Shown: positions 26,572-40,247, counted from the stretch's first letter. The stretch: 64,000 nucleotides of DNA from Zobellella maritima (GCF_003075035.1 NZ_QCZE01000003.1:62001-126000), one strand, 5' to 3'. The notes: generated by a model not told the origin, from the letters alone. A program made the numbers and translations.

Positions 26572-29169
26572 TTAGATAGCCTGCTGGAAAATCACGGTGT
26601 CGGCCTTTTCCACATAGCTGTCCAGCTCGTCGAAGTTCAGGTAACGATAGGTATCCGCCGCCGTGGCGTTGAGCGCCTGGGCGTATTCCTGATACTCCTC
26701 GACCGTCGGCAGCTTGCCGTGAATGGCCGCCACCGCCGCCAGCTCGGCGGAGGCCAGGTACACATTGGCACCCTTGCCCAGACGGTTGGGGAAGTTACGG
26801 GTGGAGGTGGACACCACTGTGGTGTTGTCACCGACCCGCGCCTGGTTACCCATACACAGGGAGCAGCCCGGGATCTCGATGCGGGCACCGACCCGACCGA
26901 AGATGCCGTAGTAACCTTCGGCAGTCAGCTGATCCTTGTCCATCTTGGTAGGCGGTGCCACCCACAGACGGGTCGGCAGCTGGCCCTTGTACTTGTCGAG
27001 CAGCTTGCCGGCGGCGCGGAAGTGGCCGATGTTGGTCATGCAGGAACCGATAAACACCTCGTCGATCTGCTCGCCGGTCACGTCGGACAGCAGACGGGCG
27101 TCGTCCGGATCGTTGGGGGCGCACAGAATGGGCTCCTTGATCTCGCTCATGTCGATTTCCAGCACGTGGGCGTACTCGGCATCCGCATCGGCTTCCAGCA
27201 GCTCGGGGTTGGCCAGCCACTCTTCCATGCCCTTGATGCGACGCTCCAGGGTACGGGGATCGCCGTAACCTTCGGCGATCATCCACTTCAGCATCACGAT
27301 GTTGGAGTTCAGGTACTCGGCAATCGGCTCTTTATCCAGCTTGATGGTACAACCGGCAGCGGAACGCTCGGCAGTCGCATCGGCCAGTTCGAACGCCTGC
27401 TCTACTTTCAGCTGGGGCAGACCTTCGATTTCCAGAACCCGGCCGGAGAACTCGTTGATCTTGCCTTCTTTCGCCACGGTCAGCAGACCGTTCTGAATGC
27501 CGTAGTAGGGAATCGCATGCACCAGGTCACGCAGGGTAATACCGGGCTGCATTTCGCCCTTGAAGCGCACCAGTACCGATTCCGGCATGTCCAGCGGCAT
27601 GACGCCGGTGGCGGCGGCGAAAGCCACCAGGCCGGAGCCCGCCGGGAAGGAAATGCCGATCGGGAAACGGGTGTGGGAGTCACCGCCGGTGCCGACGGTA
27701 TCGGGCAGCAGCATGCGGTTCAGCCAGGAGTGGATAACACCGTCGCCCGGACGCAGAGACACGCCGCCGCGGTTCATGATGAAGTCCGGCAGGGTGTGGT
27801 GGGTGGTCACGTCGATCGGCTTGGGATAGGCGGCGGTGTGACAGAAGGACTGCATGGTCAGGTCGGCGGAGAAGCCCAGACAGGCCAGATCCTTCAGCTC
27901 GTCGCGGGTCATGGGGCCGGTGGTGTCCTGAGAGCCGACGGTAGTCATCTTGGGCTCGCAATACTGGTTGGGGCGCACGCCCTTCACACCACAGGCCTTG
28001 CCGACCATCTTCTGGGCCAGGGTGTAGCCCTTGCCGGAGTCGGCCACGGCGCCCGGACGCTTGAACACGGTGGAGGCATCCAGACCCAGCGCTTCGCGGG
28101 CCTTGTCGGTCAGGCCGCGGCCGATGATCAGCGGAATACGGCCGCCGGCGCGGACTTCGTCGAGCAGCACCTCGGTTTTCAGGGTGAAGGTGCTGATGAC
28201 TTCGTCGCTGCCATGACGGCAAATCTTGCCCTCGTAGGGGTAGATGTCGATCACGTCACCGGTGTTCAGTTTGGTCACGTCGCATTCGATGGGCAGGGCG
28301 CCGGCATCTTCCATGGTGTTGAAGAAGATGGGGGCGATCTTGCTGCCGATACAGATACCGCCGGCACGCTTGTTGGGCACGAAGGGAATGTCGTCGCCCA
28401 TGTGCCACAGCACGGAGTTGGTGGCGGACTTGCGGCTGGAGCCGGTACCGACCACGTCACCCACGTATACCAGCGGATGGCCTTTTTCCTTCAGGCTTTC
28501 AATGGCCTTGATGGGGCCGATGACACCGTCTTCGTCGGGCTCGATGCCGGGACGGGCGTTCTTGAGCATGGCCTGGGCATGCAGCGGGATGTCCGGGCGG
28601 GACCAGGCGTCCTGGGCCGGGGACAGATCATCGGTATTGGTTTCGCCGGGCACCTTGAATACGGTCATGGTGATCTTGTCGGCCAGCTTGGGACGCTCCA
28701 GGAACCACTCGGCCTCGGCCCAGGACTGCATCACCTGCTTGGCAAATTCGTTGCCGGCCTTGGCCTTTTCGTCCACGTCGTGGAAGGCGTCGAACATCAG
28801 CAGGGTGTGGCTCAGGGCTTTGGCGGCGATTGGCGCCAGGGCTTCAACATCCAGCAGTTCGATCAACGGGGCTATGTTGTAGCCGCCCTGCATGGTACCC
28901 AGCAGTTCAGTGGCCTGGGCGGGGGAAACCACAGGCGAGCTCACTTCACCCTTGGCGACGGCGGCCAGGAAACCAGCCTTTACATAGGCCGCTTCGTCAA
29001 CTCCGGGGGGAATGCGAGTGGAAAGTAATTCATAAAGGAAGGATTCTTCGCCGGCAGGGGGGATTTTGAGTAATTCAACCAGGGCGGCAACTTGCTCTGC
29101 ATCGAGGGGTTTGGCAACGACTCCCTCAACGGCACGTTCTTCGACGTGTTTACGATAGGCTTCAAGCAC
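26572..29169 (-). CDS. acnB: Bifunctional aconitase / 2-methylisocitrate dehydratase AcnB
   Basis: An 865-residue TCA cycle [4Fe-4S] enzyme, exactly the length of E. coli AcnB. The order is the N-terminal HEAT-like domain, the swivelling domain ([17 protein letters not shown]), then the Fe-S domains with cluster cysteines in [11 protein letters not shown] and [11 protein letters not shown] near the C-terminus. Translation starts at GTG 29169 (read as M) eight bases after AAGAGG. It has its own upstream region of about 225 bp and a terminator, so it is probably monocistronic. AcnB apo-protein is also an mRNA-binding regulator in E. coli. Confidence 0.97.
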   Translation of the reverse strand: MLEAYRKHVEERAVEGVVAKPLDAEQVAALVELLKIPPAGEESFLYELLSTRIPPGVDEAAYVKAGFLAAVAKGEVSSPVVSPAQATELLGTMQGGYNIAPLIELLDVEALAPIAAKALSHTLLMFDAFHDVDEKAKAGNEFAKQVMQSWAEAEWFLERPKLADKITMTVFKVPGETNTDDLSPAQDAWSRPDIPLHAQAMLKNARPGIEPDEDGVIGPIKAIESLKEKGHPLVYVGDVVGTGSSRKSATNSVLWHMGDDIPFVPNKRAGGICIGSKIAPIFFNTMEDAGALPIECDVTKLNTGDVIDIYPYEGKICRHGSDEVISTFTLKTEVLLDEVRAGGRIPLIIGRGLTDKAREALGLDASTVFKRPGAVADSGKGYTLAQKMVGKACGVKGVRPNQYCEPKMTTVGSQDTTGPMTRDELKDLACLGFSADLTMQSFCHTAAYPKPIDVTTHHTLPDFIMNRGGVSLRPGDGVIHSWLNRMLLPDTVGTGGDSHTRFPIGISFPAGSGLVAFAAATGVMPLDMPESVLVRFKGEMQPGITLRDLVHAIPYYGIQNGLLTVAKEGKINEFSGRVLEIEGLPQLKVEQAFELADATAERSAAGCTIKLDKEPIAEYLNSNIVMLKWMIAEGYGDPRTLERRIKGMEEWLANPELLEADADAEYAHVLEIDMSEIKEPILCAPNDPDDARLLSDVTGEQIDEVFIGSCMTNIGHFRAAGKLLDKYKGQLPTRLWVAPPTKMDKDQLTAEGYYGIFGRVGARIEIPGCSLCMGNQARVGDNTTVVSTSTRNFPNRLGKGANVYLASAELAAVAAIHGKLPTVEEYQEYAQALNATAADTYRYLNFDELDSYVEKADTVIFQQAI

Positions 29170-29394
29170 GACTGTATCCTCTTATTATCATTCGCCACCT
29201 TGGGCGGGAATATCCTTGTTAGGGCTAGTACCTTGGTACAACATCCTTGCGGACGCCGCAGCAGTATATAAGTTTTGACCAGCAATTAAAATCAGGGCCC
29301 ACTACCCTTTGGTCGAACACTTGATTAAGGTAATGATTTAAAATGATTTTTTCATTTATCCCGCCGGCACACAAAACAAACAATTAGTTAACAT

Positions 29395-31647
29395 TTAAAA
29401 GCTGAACAGATTGCCGAAATAGAGATAAAAGCTGCTTTTATCCCCTTCTCCCTCGCCGTATGCCAGATATAAGGGTCCCCAATTGGTGTCCACACCAATA
29501 AAAACACTGCCGGCGCCGAGTGCCGTCTGCCAGCGGATATCACTACCCGAACTCCAGACCCCGCCCCGCTCCAGCGAGCCCCCCACATAGACAGGTGAAC
29601 GGAAGGCCCCAAAGTCATTGTCAAACCAGCGAAAGTGGTAGAGCAAGCCACCGAAGGCACTGTAACGACCGCTCAGCTGATCGGTCTGGTAACCGGACAG
29701 GTTGAACAGGCCGCCCAAACTGCGGGCAAGCACGGGGATCGGCTGCTGTGCATCGGAGCCTCCGTAACTCAACTTGGCGACCAGGGTATGCCGGTCCAGG
29801 GCAAAAGGCTGCAGCCAGTCCAGGGTATAGTCCAGCACTGTCATTTCTTCCCGTTCCCCTGCCACCTCCAGGCCATTGCGAAAATAACCGGCCCGGGTCT
29901 CGAAGGCGGTCCCCCGGGTGGGGAAGAAGACATTGTCCAGGGTATCGTGGCTGAACCTGACATAAGGCCCGAATGAATCAATATCGAAACGACTGTCGAT
30001 ATTGCGGGTGGCAATATCCCCCACCAGCCCCTGCACGCCCAGCGCCAGTTCACTCCAGGGCCGCAGGTTGCCCCCCAGTTCGCTGGACAGGGTCCAGGAA
30101 CTGTAGTCAAAATCCAGGGTCGTCAGGGGCGCAAAGGGACTGTCGGCCACTTGCTCGCCATTAAAGAAGAAGGTGCGCCGACGTTTTTCATACTCAGCCC
30201 GCGCCTTCCAGAACAGGAGATAGCCGGTATCCAGGGGAGTATAGAACTCGCTGGCCAGTTGCTTGTTGCTGCCGAAGGTGCCCTCCACCAGCCACTCCCC
30301 GCCCAGCATATTGATATTGGTCCTCCTGAACTGGGCGCCTATCTCATAGTTGGAACGACTGGAGAAATCGTCTTCCAGGGCAAACTTCAGGTCGACAAAA
30401 CCGGGCCCCCAGCTTTTTTCATTGGTGAGCACCGTCAATACCTGCTCGTCGTCCCTCTCCTCTATCTGGTAGGTGACCCGATCGAAGGCATCCAGGGCAT
30501 AGAGGCGGCGGACGCCCTTTTCCAGTTCCCGGGCCTGGTGAAACTGGCCCGGCTCTACCCCCAACACATCCTTGATCACTTCATCGCTCAGGCCGGAATT
30601 GTTATCCACCTCGATCCTGTCCAGGTAAATGGCATCCGAGCGCCCCAGCCGGGCCCGCCTGTCCAGCTTGGCGGACTGGTAGGCATGATAGTCGGCCTCG
30701 CTCAGCGACAACCGGGACAGGGCCGGTAACATACCGCGCGCGGCGGCCTCGCCGCGGGCAATGATCTCCGGCATACGGTTAAAATCCCCAACCCCGATCC
30801 CCCCGATAGGCGGGCTGATCAGGATATCCTGCCCTCCCATCAACGCCTTCTGCCGTTCGGTACCGGAGCGTGTCAGGTAATTGGTCAGCTGCCCGACCAT
30901 CGCCAGCGCGCTGTCCAGTTGCTCCCTGGACAGCATGGCATCGCCGATATCCACCGCTATCACCACATCGGCGCCCATCGCCTTGGCCACATCCACCGGC
31001 ATATTGTTGACCACGCCGCCGTCGGCCAGCAGCCGGCCCCCCAGTTCCACCGGCTGCAGAACCCCGGGCACCGACATCGAGGCCTGCATGGCGGTGGCCA
31101 GGTGACCCCGCTTCAACACCACAGGGGTCACCGTCTCCATATCGGTGGCCACCGCCCGGTAGGGAATGGGCAACCGATCAAAATTCTTCAATTTGGGGAT
31201 ATTAAGGGTGCTCTGGCGCAGCAGGGCGCCCATCGCCTGGCCCTGAAAGAAACCGCCGGGCAGGCTGAGCTGCCAGGCCCTGTTGACGCCAATATCCGTC
31301 TGCAGCAAAAACTCGTCGTTTTGCCGTTTGCGGCGCAGCGACAGTTCATCCCGCGCCACCTGGTCCTGATAACCCTGATTCCAGTCCAGGGCCAGGGTCT
31401 GCCGCTCCAATTCGTCCGCATCCAGTCCCAGGGCATACATGCCCGCCACATAGGCGCCCATGCTGGTGCCGGTGATGATATCCACCGGAATGCGCTGCTC
31501 TTCCAATACCTTGATAATACCGATATGGGCCGCCCCCTTGGCGCCGCCGCCGCTCAATACCAGGGCGATTTTGGGACGCTCCGCATGGGCCGGCAGACTG
31601 ATGCCGATCAGTAACAGCAACAACGGGAAAAAACGGTTCATGGGCAT
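29395..31647 (-). CDS. Patatin-like phospholipase with POTRA and outer-membrane barrel (PlpD-type Vd autotransporter)
   Basis: A 750-residue secreted lipase. Residues 1-22 are a signal peptide ending PAHA. The patatin domain follows: oxyanion GGGAKG (33-38), nucleophile Ser62 in GTSMG and catalytic Asp209 in ADGG. Residues about 330-420 look like a POTRA domain, and about 430-750 like a 16-strand BamA/TpsB-type barrel ending in phenylalanine (GNLFSF), the usual outer-membrane signal. This matches PlpD of Pseudomonas aeruginosa, where the lipase is translocated by its own barrel. Two starts (31647 or 31641) are possible and neither has a strong ribosome site. It is flanked by acnB and lpdA but is not obviously in an operon with either. 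Confidence 0.9.
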   Translation of the reverse strand: MPMNRFFPLLLLLIGISLPAHAERPKIALVLSGGGAKGAAHIGIIKVLEEQRIPVDIITGTSMGAYVAGMYALGLDADELERQTLALDWNQGYQDQVARDELSLRRKRQNDEFLLQTDIGVNRAWQLSLPGGFFQGQAMGALLRQSTLNIPKLKNFDRLPIPYRAVATDMETVTPVVLKRGHLATAMQASMSVPGVLQPVELGGRLLADGGVVNNMPVDVAKAMGADVVIAVDIGDAMLSREQLDSALAMVGQLTNYLTRSGTERQKALMGGQDILISPPIGGIGVGDFNRMPEIIARGEAAARGMLPALSRLSLSEADYHAYQSAKLDRRARLGRSDAIYLDRIEVDNNSGLSDEVIKDVLGVEPGQFHQARELEKGVRRLYALDAFDRVTYQIEERDDEQVLTVLTNEKSWGPGFVDLKFALEDDFSSRSNYEIGAQFRRTNINMLGGEWLVEGTFGSNKQLASEFYTPLDTGYLLFWKARAEYEKRRRTFFFNGEQVADSPFAPLTTLDFDYSSWTLSSELGGNLRPWSELALGVQGLVGDIATRNIDSRFDIDSFGPYVRFSHDTLDNVFFPTRGTAFETRAGYFRNGLEVAGEREEMTVLDYTLDWLQPFALDRHTLVAKLSYGGSDAQQPIPVLARSLGGLFNLSGYQTDQLSGRYSAFGGLLYHFRWFDNDFGAFRSPVYVGGSLERGGVWSSGSDIRWQTALGAGSVFIGVDTNWGPLYLAYGEGEGDKSSFYLYFGNLFSF

Positions 31648-31808
31648 GACAAAATATTAGGGAAAGATAACCCCATTGTAGGGCCGGCAGCCAATAGCGG
31701 GAAGCCTGGCTGCTGCAGGAGGCCCGGTCTGGGGCAATGAAACCGGCAATATCGCGGCAGGGTCGCCGCTCTTTCTGAATAACCATTGCATCGGTGGCCG
31801 CCAGGCAT

Positions 31809-31836
31809 AAAAAACCCGGCCGGGGCCGGGTTTTTT
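31809..31836. terminator. Strong bidirectional terminator after lpdA
   Basis: A6-CCCGGCC-GG-GGCCGGG-T6: a perfect 7-bp stem with A- and T-runs on both sides, 18 bp beyond the lpdA stop. It isolates lpdA from the autotransporter gene. Confidence 0.92.
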
Positions 31837-31853
31837 AGCAGCCTTGAACGGGC

Positions 31854-33281
31854 TTACTTCTTCTTCTTGGCCTTCGCATTCGGCAGGTCGGTAATGGACC
31901 CTTCGAAGATTTCGGCGGCCATCCCTACGGACTCGTGCAGGGTCGGATGCGCATGTACGGTCAGCGCCAAATCTTCGGCATCGGCACCCATTTCGATAGC
32001 CAGGCCGATTTCACCCAGCAGTTCGCCGGCGTTGGTACCTATGGTGGCACCACCCAGCACCCGATGAGTATCCTTGTCGAAGATCAGCTTGGTCATGCCG
32101 TAGGACGAATCGGAGGCGATGGCGCGGCCGGAAGCAGCCCAGGGGAAGCTGGCCACTTCAAAGTTCAGGCCTTTTTCCTTGGCTTCTTTCTCGGTGACAC
32201 CCACCCATGCAACTTCCGGCTCGGTATAGGCGATGGAGGGGATTACCTTGGGATCGAAGTAGTGCTTCATGCCGGCGATCACTTCGGCGGCTACATGACC
32301 TTCGTGTACACCCTTGTGGGCCAGCATCGGCTGACCGACGATGTCGCCAATGGCATAGATATGCGGCACATTGGTGCGCAACTGCTTGTCGACATTGATG
32401 AAACCACGCTCATCGACATTGACGCCGGCCTTCTCGGCATCCAGTGACTTGCCGTTCGGGGTACGGCCGATGGCCACCAGTACGGCGTCGTAACGCTGGG
32501 CTTCGGCCGGGGCCTTCTTGCCTTCCATGGTCACATAAATGCCGTCTTCCTTGGCTTCAACCTTGGTGACCTTGGTTTCCAGCATCATGTTGAATTTGTC
32601 TTTCACCTGCTTGGTGAAGATCTTGATCACGTCTTTGTCGGCAGCCGGGATCACCTGATCGAACATCTCGACCACGTCGATCTTGGAGCCCAGGGCATGG
32701 TACACGGTACCCATTTCCAGGCCGATGATACCGCCACCCATGACCAGCAGCTTCTCGGGAACTTCTTTCAGCTCGAGGGCATCGGTCGAATCCCAGATCC
32801 GGGGATCTTCATGGGGAATAAAGGGCAGTTTGATCGGACGGGAACCCGCCGCGATAATGGCGTTATCAAAGGTCACGGTAGTGCTGCCGGCTTCGCCTTC
32901 CACCTGCAGGGTATTGGCGCCGGTGAACTTGGCCAAACCATTGACCACCTTGACCTTGCGCATCTTGGCCATGCCACCCAGGCCCTGGGTCAGCTGGCCG
33001 ATCACCTTCTCTTTGTGACCGCGGATCTTGTCCAGATCGATCTCCGGCTCGCCGAAGCTGACGCCGTGGGAAGCCATCATCTTGGCTTCGCCAACCACCT
33101 TGGCGATATGCAGCAAAGCTTTGGAGGGGATACAGCCCACGTTCAGACACACACCACCCAGGGTGGCATAGCGCTCGACGATAACCGTTTCCAGACCCAG
33201 ATCGGCGGCACGGAAGGCAGCAGAATAGCCTGCGGGGCCCGCGCCCAATACCACTACCTGAGCTTTTACTTCTTGACTCAT
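31854..33281 (-). CDS. lpdA: Dihydrolipoyl dehydrogenase (E3)
   Basis: A 475-residue flavoprotein that reoxidises dihydrolipoamide in pyruvate and 2-oxoglutarate dehydrogenases and the glycine cleavage system. The FAD site VVLGAGPAGYSAA, redox disulfide CLNVGC (about residues 45-50), NAD site VMGGGIIGLEMG and the C-terminal HAHPTLHESVG with its catalytic histidine are all present. I chose MSQEVKAQ at 33281, after AGAGG, because it matches E. coli Lpd; an in-frame frame to 33326 adds 15 residues. It follows aceF by 154 bp with a terminator in between, so it probably also has its own promoter, as in E. coli. Confidence 0.96.
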   Translation of the reverse strand: MSQEVKAQVVVLGAGPAGYSAAFRAADLGLETVIVERYATLGGVCLNVGCIPSKALLHIAKVVGEAKMMASHGVSFGEPEIDLDKIRGHKEKVIGQLTQGLGGMAKMRKVKVVNGLAKFTGANTLQVEGEAGSTTVTFDNAIIAAGSRPIKLPFIPHEDPRIWDSTDALELKEVPEKLLVMGGGIIGLEMGTVYHALGSKIDVVEMFDQVIPAADKDVIKIFTKQVKDKFNMMLETKVTKVEAKEDGIYVTMEGKKAPAEAQRYDAVLVAIGRTPNGKSLDAEKAGVNVDERGFINVDKQLRTNVPHIYAIGDIVGQPMLAHKGVHEGHVAAEVIAGMKHYFDPKVIPSIAYTEPEVAWVGVTEKEAKEKGLNFEVASFPWAASGRAIASDSSYGMTKLIFDKDTHRVLGGATIGTNAGELLGEIGLAIEMGADAEDLALTVHAHPTLHESVGMAAEIFEGSITDLPNAKAKKKK

Positions 33282-33409
33282 GGTGACCTCTATTATGATT
33301 ATTTCGCCCTGTTCAAACAGCAGCATCTGGACAGACCAGACTCATTACGACCACTGCCAAACCAAACGGGCAAAAGTTTACTGTTCTGTCGGTAAAAAGA
33401 AAGTAAAAA

Positions 33410-33427
33410 GGCAGGCTAATGCCTGCC
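33410..33427 (-). terminator. Rho-independent terminator after aceF
   Basis: GGCAGGC-TAAT-GCCTGCC, a perfect 7-bp stem followed on the minus strand by TTTTTAC. It lies 9 bp after the aceF stop and before lpdA, and would attenuate read-through from the aceEF transcript. Confidence 0.85.
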
Positions 33428-33435
33428 TTGTCACA

Positions 33436-35325
33436 TTAAAGGGCTAAACGACGAAGGTCGCTCAGCACACCACTCAGCATGGTGATAAAGCGGGCACCGT
33501 CGGCACCATCGATCACCCTATGGTCATAACTCAGCGCCAGCGGCTGCATCAGACGAGGCTCGAACTCCTTGCCGTTCCACACCGGCTTGATACTGGACTT
33601 GGACACACCCAGGATGGCCACTTCCGGCGCATTCACGATGGGGGTGAACTGGGTGCCACCGATGCCGCCCAGCGACGAGATGGTGAAGCAACCGCCCTGC
33701 ATGTCGGCCGCGGTCAGCTTGCCGGCGCGGGCCTTCTTGGAGATTTCACCCAGCTCCAGGGCCAACTCGCGAATGCCTTTCTTGTTGACGTCGCGCACCA
33801 CAGGCACCACCAGACCATTGGGGGTATCCACCGCCACACCAATGTGCACGTACTTCTTCATCACCAGGCTTTGGCCGTCTTCCGACAGGGAAGAGCAGAA
33901 CTTGGGGAAGGCTTCCAGCGCCTTGGCGGCGGCCTTCATGATGAAGATCAGCGGGGAGATCTTGTAACCCAGCTTCTGCTTCTCGGCGATGGCGTTCTCG
34001 CTCTTGCGGAACTCCTCCAGCTCGGTGATGTCGGTCTCGTCGAACTGGGTCACATGGGGAATCTTGACCCAGTTACGGTGCAGGTTCGGACCGGAGATCT
34101 TCTGGATCCGGGTCAGCGGCACTTCTTCCACTTCACCGAACTTGGCAAAGTCGACCTTGGGCCATGCCAACACCTCGAAGCCGCTGCCGGCCACGGCCAC
34201 GCCTGCCGGCTGGCCTTCCACGCGCTTGATGATGGACTTGACGTAATTCTGTACGTCTTCCTTCAGAATGCGCTGCTTGGGGCCGGTGGCGGATACCTTG
34301 GACAGATCCACGCCGAATTCACGGGCCAGGCGACGAACCACCGGGGTGGCGTGCACATAGGCGTTGTTTTCCACGAAGCCGGCCTTGGCCGAGCTGGCGG
34401 CCGGAGCCGCTTTCGGCGCCTCTTTCTTGGTCGGAGCAGGAGCCTTCGGCGCCTCGGCCTTGGCGGCAGGGGCCTCACCGGCTACTTCAAACACCATCAC
34501 CAGCGAGCCGGTGGACACCTTATCGCCGGTGGCGACCTTGATTTCCTTGACCACACCGGCAAAGGGCGCGGGCACCTCCATCGAGGCCTTGTCGCCTTCA
34601 ACGGTAAGGATCGACTGATCGGCGGCCACCTGATCGCCCACAGAGACCATCACCTCGGTGACTTCCACTTCATCACCGCCGATATCCGGCACCTTCACGT
34701 CCTTGGCTGCCGCCGCTGCAGGCGCGGCGGCCGGTGCGGCTTCGGCGGGGGCCGCCTGGGCTGCCGGAGCCGCGGCGCCGGCCACTTCGAATACCATGAT
34801 CAGGCTGCCGGTGGACACCTTGTCCCCTACCGCAATCTTGATCTCGGCCACCTTGCCGGCGAAGGGGGCCGGCACTTCCATCGAGGCCTTGTCGCCTTCG
34901 ACGCTGAGCAGGGTCTGCTCTTCGCTCACGGTATCGCCGACCTTGACGGCAATCTCGGTGACTTCCACTTCGTCATCACCGATGTCCGGTACCTGGACTT
35001 CTTTCTGCACAGCGCCGGAGGCAGCGGGAGCGGATTCCGCCTTGGCTTCGGCGGCGGGCGCCGCTTGCTCGGCAGCCGGGGCGGTGTCACCGCCCTCCCC
35101 TTCAAACACCATGATCAGACTACCGGTGGCGACCTTGTCGCCCACCGCTATCTTGATTTCCTTGACCACGCCGGCGGCGGGGGCCGGCACTTCCATCGAG
35201 GCCTTATCGCCTTCGACACTGAGCAGGGACTGCTCTTCGGTGACGCTATCACCCACGGCGACCAGAATCTCGGTTACTTCAACCTCGTCCGCACCTATGT
35301 CCGGAACCAGAATATCTTTAGACAT
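33436..35325 (-). CDS. aceF: Pyruvate dehydrogenase E2, dihydrolipoyl acetyltransferase
   Basis: A 629-residue core protein. Three tandem lipoyl domains occupy about residues 1-75, 108-182 and 212-286, each with the lipoylated lysine in [13 protein letters not shown], joined by Ala/Pro-rich flexible linkers. A peripheral subunit-binding domain ([16 protein letters not shown]) follows near 325-360, then the catalytic acetyltransferase domain with the active-site block [14 protein letters not shown] near the C-terminus. Three lipoyl domains match the enteric type; many other bacteria have one or two. It starts 10 bp after the aceE stop. Confidence 0.97.
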   Translation of the reverse strand: MSKDILVPDIGADEVEVTEILVAVGDSVTEEQSLLSVEGDKASMEVPAPAAGVVKEIKIAVGDKVATGSLIMVFEGEGGDTAPAAEQAAPAAEAKAESAPAASGAVQKEVQVPDIGDDEVEVTEIAVKVGDTVSEEQTLLSVEGDKASMEVPAPFAGKVAEIKIAVGDKVSTGSLIMVFEVAGAAAPAAQAAPAEAAPAAAPAAAAAKDVKVPDIGGDEVEVTEVMVSVGDQVAADQSILTVEGDKASMEVPAPFAGVVKEIKVATGDKVSTGSLVMVFEVAGEAPAAKAEAPKAPAPTKKEAPKAAPAASSAKAGFVENNAYVHATPVVRRLAREFGVDLSKVSATGPKQRILKEDVQNYVKSIIKRVEGQPAGVAVAGSGFEVLAWPKVDFAKFGEVEEVPLTRIQKISGPNLHRNWVKIPHVTQFDETDITELEEFRKSENAIAEKQKLGYKISPLIFIMKAAAKALEAFPKFCSSLSEDGQSLVMKKYVHIGVAVDTPNGLVVPVVRDVNKKGIRELALELGEISKKARAGKLTAADMQGGCFTISSLGGIGGTQFTPIVNAPEVAILGVSKSSIKPVWNGKEFEPRLMQPLALSYDHRVIDGADGARFITMLSGVLSDLRRLAL

Positions 35326-35335
35326 GCATTACCCC

Positions 35336-37996
<2,661 letters not shown>

Positions 37997-38057
37997 GGCT
38001 GTTTCCTATCTCGTTGGGGCTCCTGCCCATGGGTATCGTCATTGCCGGTTGGCATTC

Positions 38058-38819
38058 TTATTCCTGCTGTCGGGTACGGCGCAGGGACCGCTGAATGCGG
38101 CTTTCCTCGCGCTGAATGTCGAGCAGGGTTTCTTCAATAAAGGCCAGATGCTCATGACAAGCATCCCTGGCCTGCTCCGGCTCGCGGGCCAGTATGGTTC
38201 GGATCAGATTCGCCCTGTGTTTGCGAATCTGCTCTACCATACCCGCGCGCCGGTTAAGGATTTTTATATTGCGCAAGATACTGGACTCCAGCATCGGCTG
38301 GATGGCGCGCAGCAGGTGCAGCAGCACCACATTATGCGCCGCCGCCGCCACCGCCAGATAAAAATCGGCGGCCGCCTTGGCCTCGGCCGGCAGATCCCCG
38401 GCTTCCTGCGCCTTTACTATGGCCTGCTGGGCTTCGCGAATGGCATCAAAATCCGTTTCGGTACCGCGCATGGCGGCATAAAAGGCAGAAATGCCTTCCA
38501 TGGTATGACGAAACTCCAGCAGGTCGTATTGGGACTCCGGGTGTTCTGCCAGCAACTGAAACAGCGGATCGGCCAGCCCCTTGCTGAGGGCATTCTGCAC
38601 ATAGGTGCCCCCCCCTTGACGGCGGGACACCAGCCCTCGGGCCTCAAGCTGCTGGATGGCCTCCCGCACCGACGGACGCGATACCGCAAACTGGCTGGCC
38701 AGCTCCCGCTCGGGAGGCAGCCGCTGACCTGGCTGAAGGCTGCCTTCCACTATCATCTGTTCCAGCTTGGCGGCGATGGTGTCGGCGAGTTTCGGCTGTT
38801 TAATCTGCTGATATGACAT
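38058..38819 (-). CDS. pdhR: GntR-family pyruvate-responsive repressor PdhR
   Basis: A 253-residue FadR/GntR-type regulator. The winged HTH is at about residues 10-75 (LPPERELASQFAVSRPSVRE), and the FCD ligand domain contains HPESQYDLLEFRHTMEG and AAHNVVLLHLLRAIQPML. I chose MSYQQIKQPKLAD at 38819 because it aligns with E. coli PdhR; a longer frame to 38855 would extend across the operator. A perfect PdhR box lies 16 bp upstream, so autoregulation is likely. Pyruvate would release it and induce aceEF. Confidence 0.95.
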   Translation of the reverse strand: MSYQQIKQPKLADTIAAKLEQMIVEGSLQPGQRLPPERELASQFAVSRPSVREAIQQLEARGLVSRRQGGGTYVQNALSKGLADPLFQLLAEHPESQYDLLEFRHTMEGISAFYAAMRGTETDFDAIREAQQAIVKAQEAGDLPAEAKAAADFYLAVAAAAHNVVLLHLLRAIQPMLESSILRNIKILNRRAGMVEQIRKHRANLIRTILAREPEQARDACHEHLAFIEETLLDIQREESRIQRSLRRTRQQE

Positions 38820-38834
38820 CTTGTCCGGCTTAAT

Positions 38835-38849
38835 ATTGGTAAGACCAAT
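38835..38849. promoter_or_regulatory. PdhR box upstream of pdhR
   Basis: ATTGGTAAGACCAAT is a perfect inverted repeat matching the E. coli PdhR consensus ATTGGT-N3-ACCAAT. It lies just upstream of the pdhR start, downstream of a plausible minus-strand promoter (TTGGAC, 17-bp spacer, ATACCT-like -10). Confidence 0.88.
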
Positions 38850-38996
38850 TAACACTGTTAAAAAAAGGTATCAGAAGCTTGGGTAAATGTCCAACATTAT
38901 CGTCAAAATCGGACACAAAACAGGCAACTCAGACAGGGTTTCTTAGCGCTGGATCACTGAATTTAGTCTAAATTGCGGATATGACAATACAATTAA

Positions 38997-39011
38997 ATTG
39001 GTAAGACCAAG
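38997..39011. promoter_or_regulatory. Second PdhR box, 17 bp before a small ORF
   Basis: ATTGGTAAGACCAAG matches the PdhR consensus at 14 of 15 positions and shares the same spacer as the box at 38835. It is 160 bp away from that box and lies directly ahead of a plus-strand GGGGAG ribosome site and a 28-codon ORF. It may be part of pdhR autoregulation, or control a separate plus-strand transcript. Confidence 0.75.
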
Positions 39012-39027
39012 GGGAGACGTAAACCAT

Positions 39028-39114
39028 ATGCGATCAGCCACAAGACAGCATCGATGCATGGGACCACTCCCATGCCCGTCTATCTTGATACGTCTGACAA
39101 TCGGTTCCGAATAA
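39028..39114 (+). CDS. Possible 28-residue small protein under PdhR control
   Basis: The frame reads MRSATRQHRCMGPLPCPSIL followed by IRLTIGSE and TAA. It begins 12 bases after the GGGGAG ribosome-site-like sequence at 39011-39016, which immediately follows the second PdhR box, and it is followed 18 bp later by a 13-bp stem-loop. A TACAAT -10-like hexamer is at 38988-38993, but no good -35. It has two cysteines, a basic N-terminus and a short hydrophobic tail; no known family is recognised. The arrangement promoter-operator-RBS-ORF-hairpin is that of a short gene, but coding capacity is unproven and a regulatory RNA is an alternative. Confidence 0.4.
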   Translation: MRSATRQHRCMGPLPCPSILIRLTIGSE

Positions 39115-39132
39115 ACAGGTATCCTCAATAAC

Positions 39133-39167
39133 AAGCACTCCCACGCTGGCTCAACGTGGGAGTGCTT
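39133..39167. terminator. 13-bp stem-loop between the small ORF and nadC
   Basis: AAGCACTCCCACG pairs perfectly with CGTGGGAGTGCTT over a 9-base loop. It is placed to end both nadC (minus) and any plus-strand transcript from the second PdhR box, though the T-tracts are short. The CTCCCACG arm belongs to a hairpin family also seen at 48425 and 52985. Confidence 0.7.
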
Positions 39168-39234
39168 ATTGTGCTGCTCTGTGAATGGGTGTTTTAGATT
39201 TGCTTTACTTACGTCTTAAAGCTGACCGCTGTCT

Positions 39235-40185
<951 letters not shown>

Positions 40186-40198
40186 TCAACGCCAGGGT

Positions 40199-40247
40199 CG
40201 AAAAATACTCCTGCATTTTCGACATTTTCGCCGTCCATGGCGGTCAG
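40199..40247. repeat. Dispersed repeat family A, copy 1
   Basis: This 49-bp segment begins CGAAAA, continues CTCCTGC and ends CCATGGCGGTCAG. It is 39 of 49 identical to 57131-57179, and its last part extends into GATGGC shared with 52869-52885. The centre contains the palindrome CCGTCCATGGCGG. Confidence 0.75.

Noticed and set aside
26719-29028. 769-codon plus-strand ORF opposite acnB
   Set aside because: AcnB matches E. coli over its whole 865 residues; the opposite frame is a compositional shadow.
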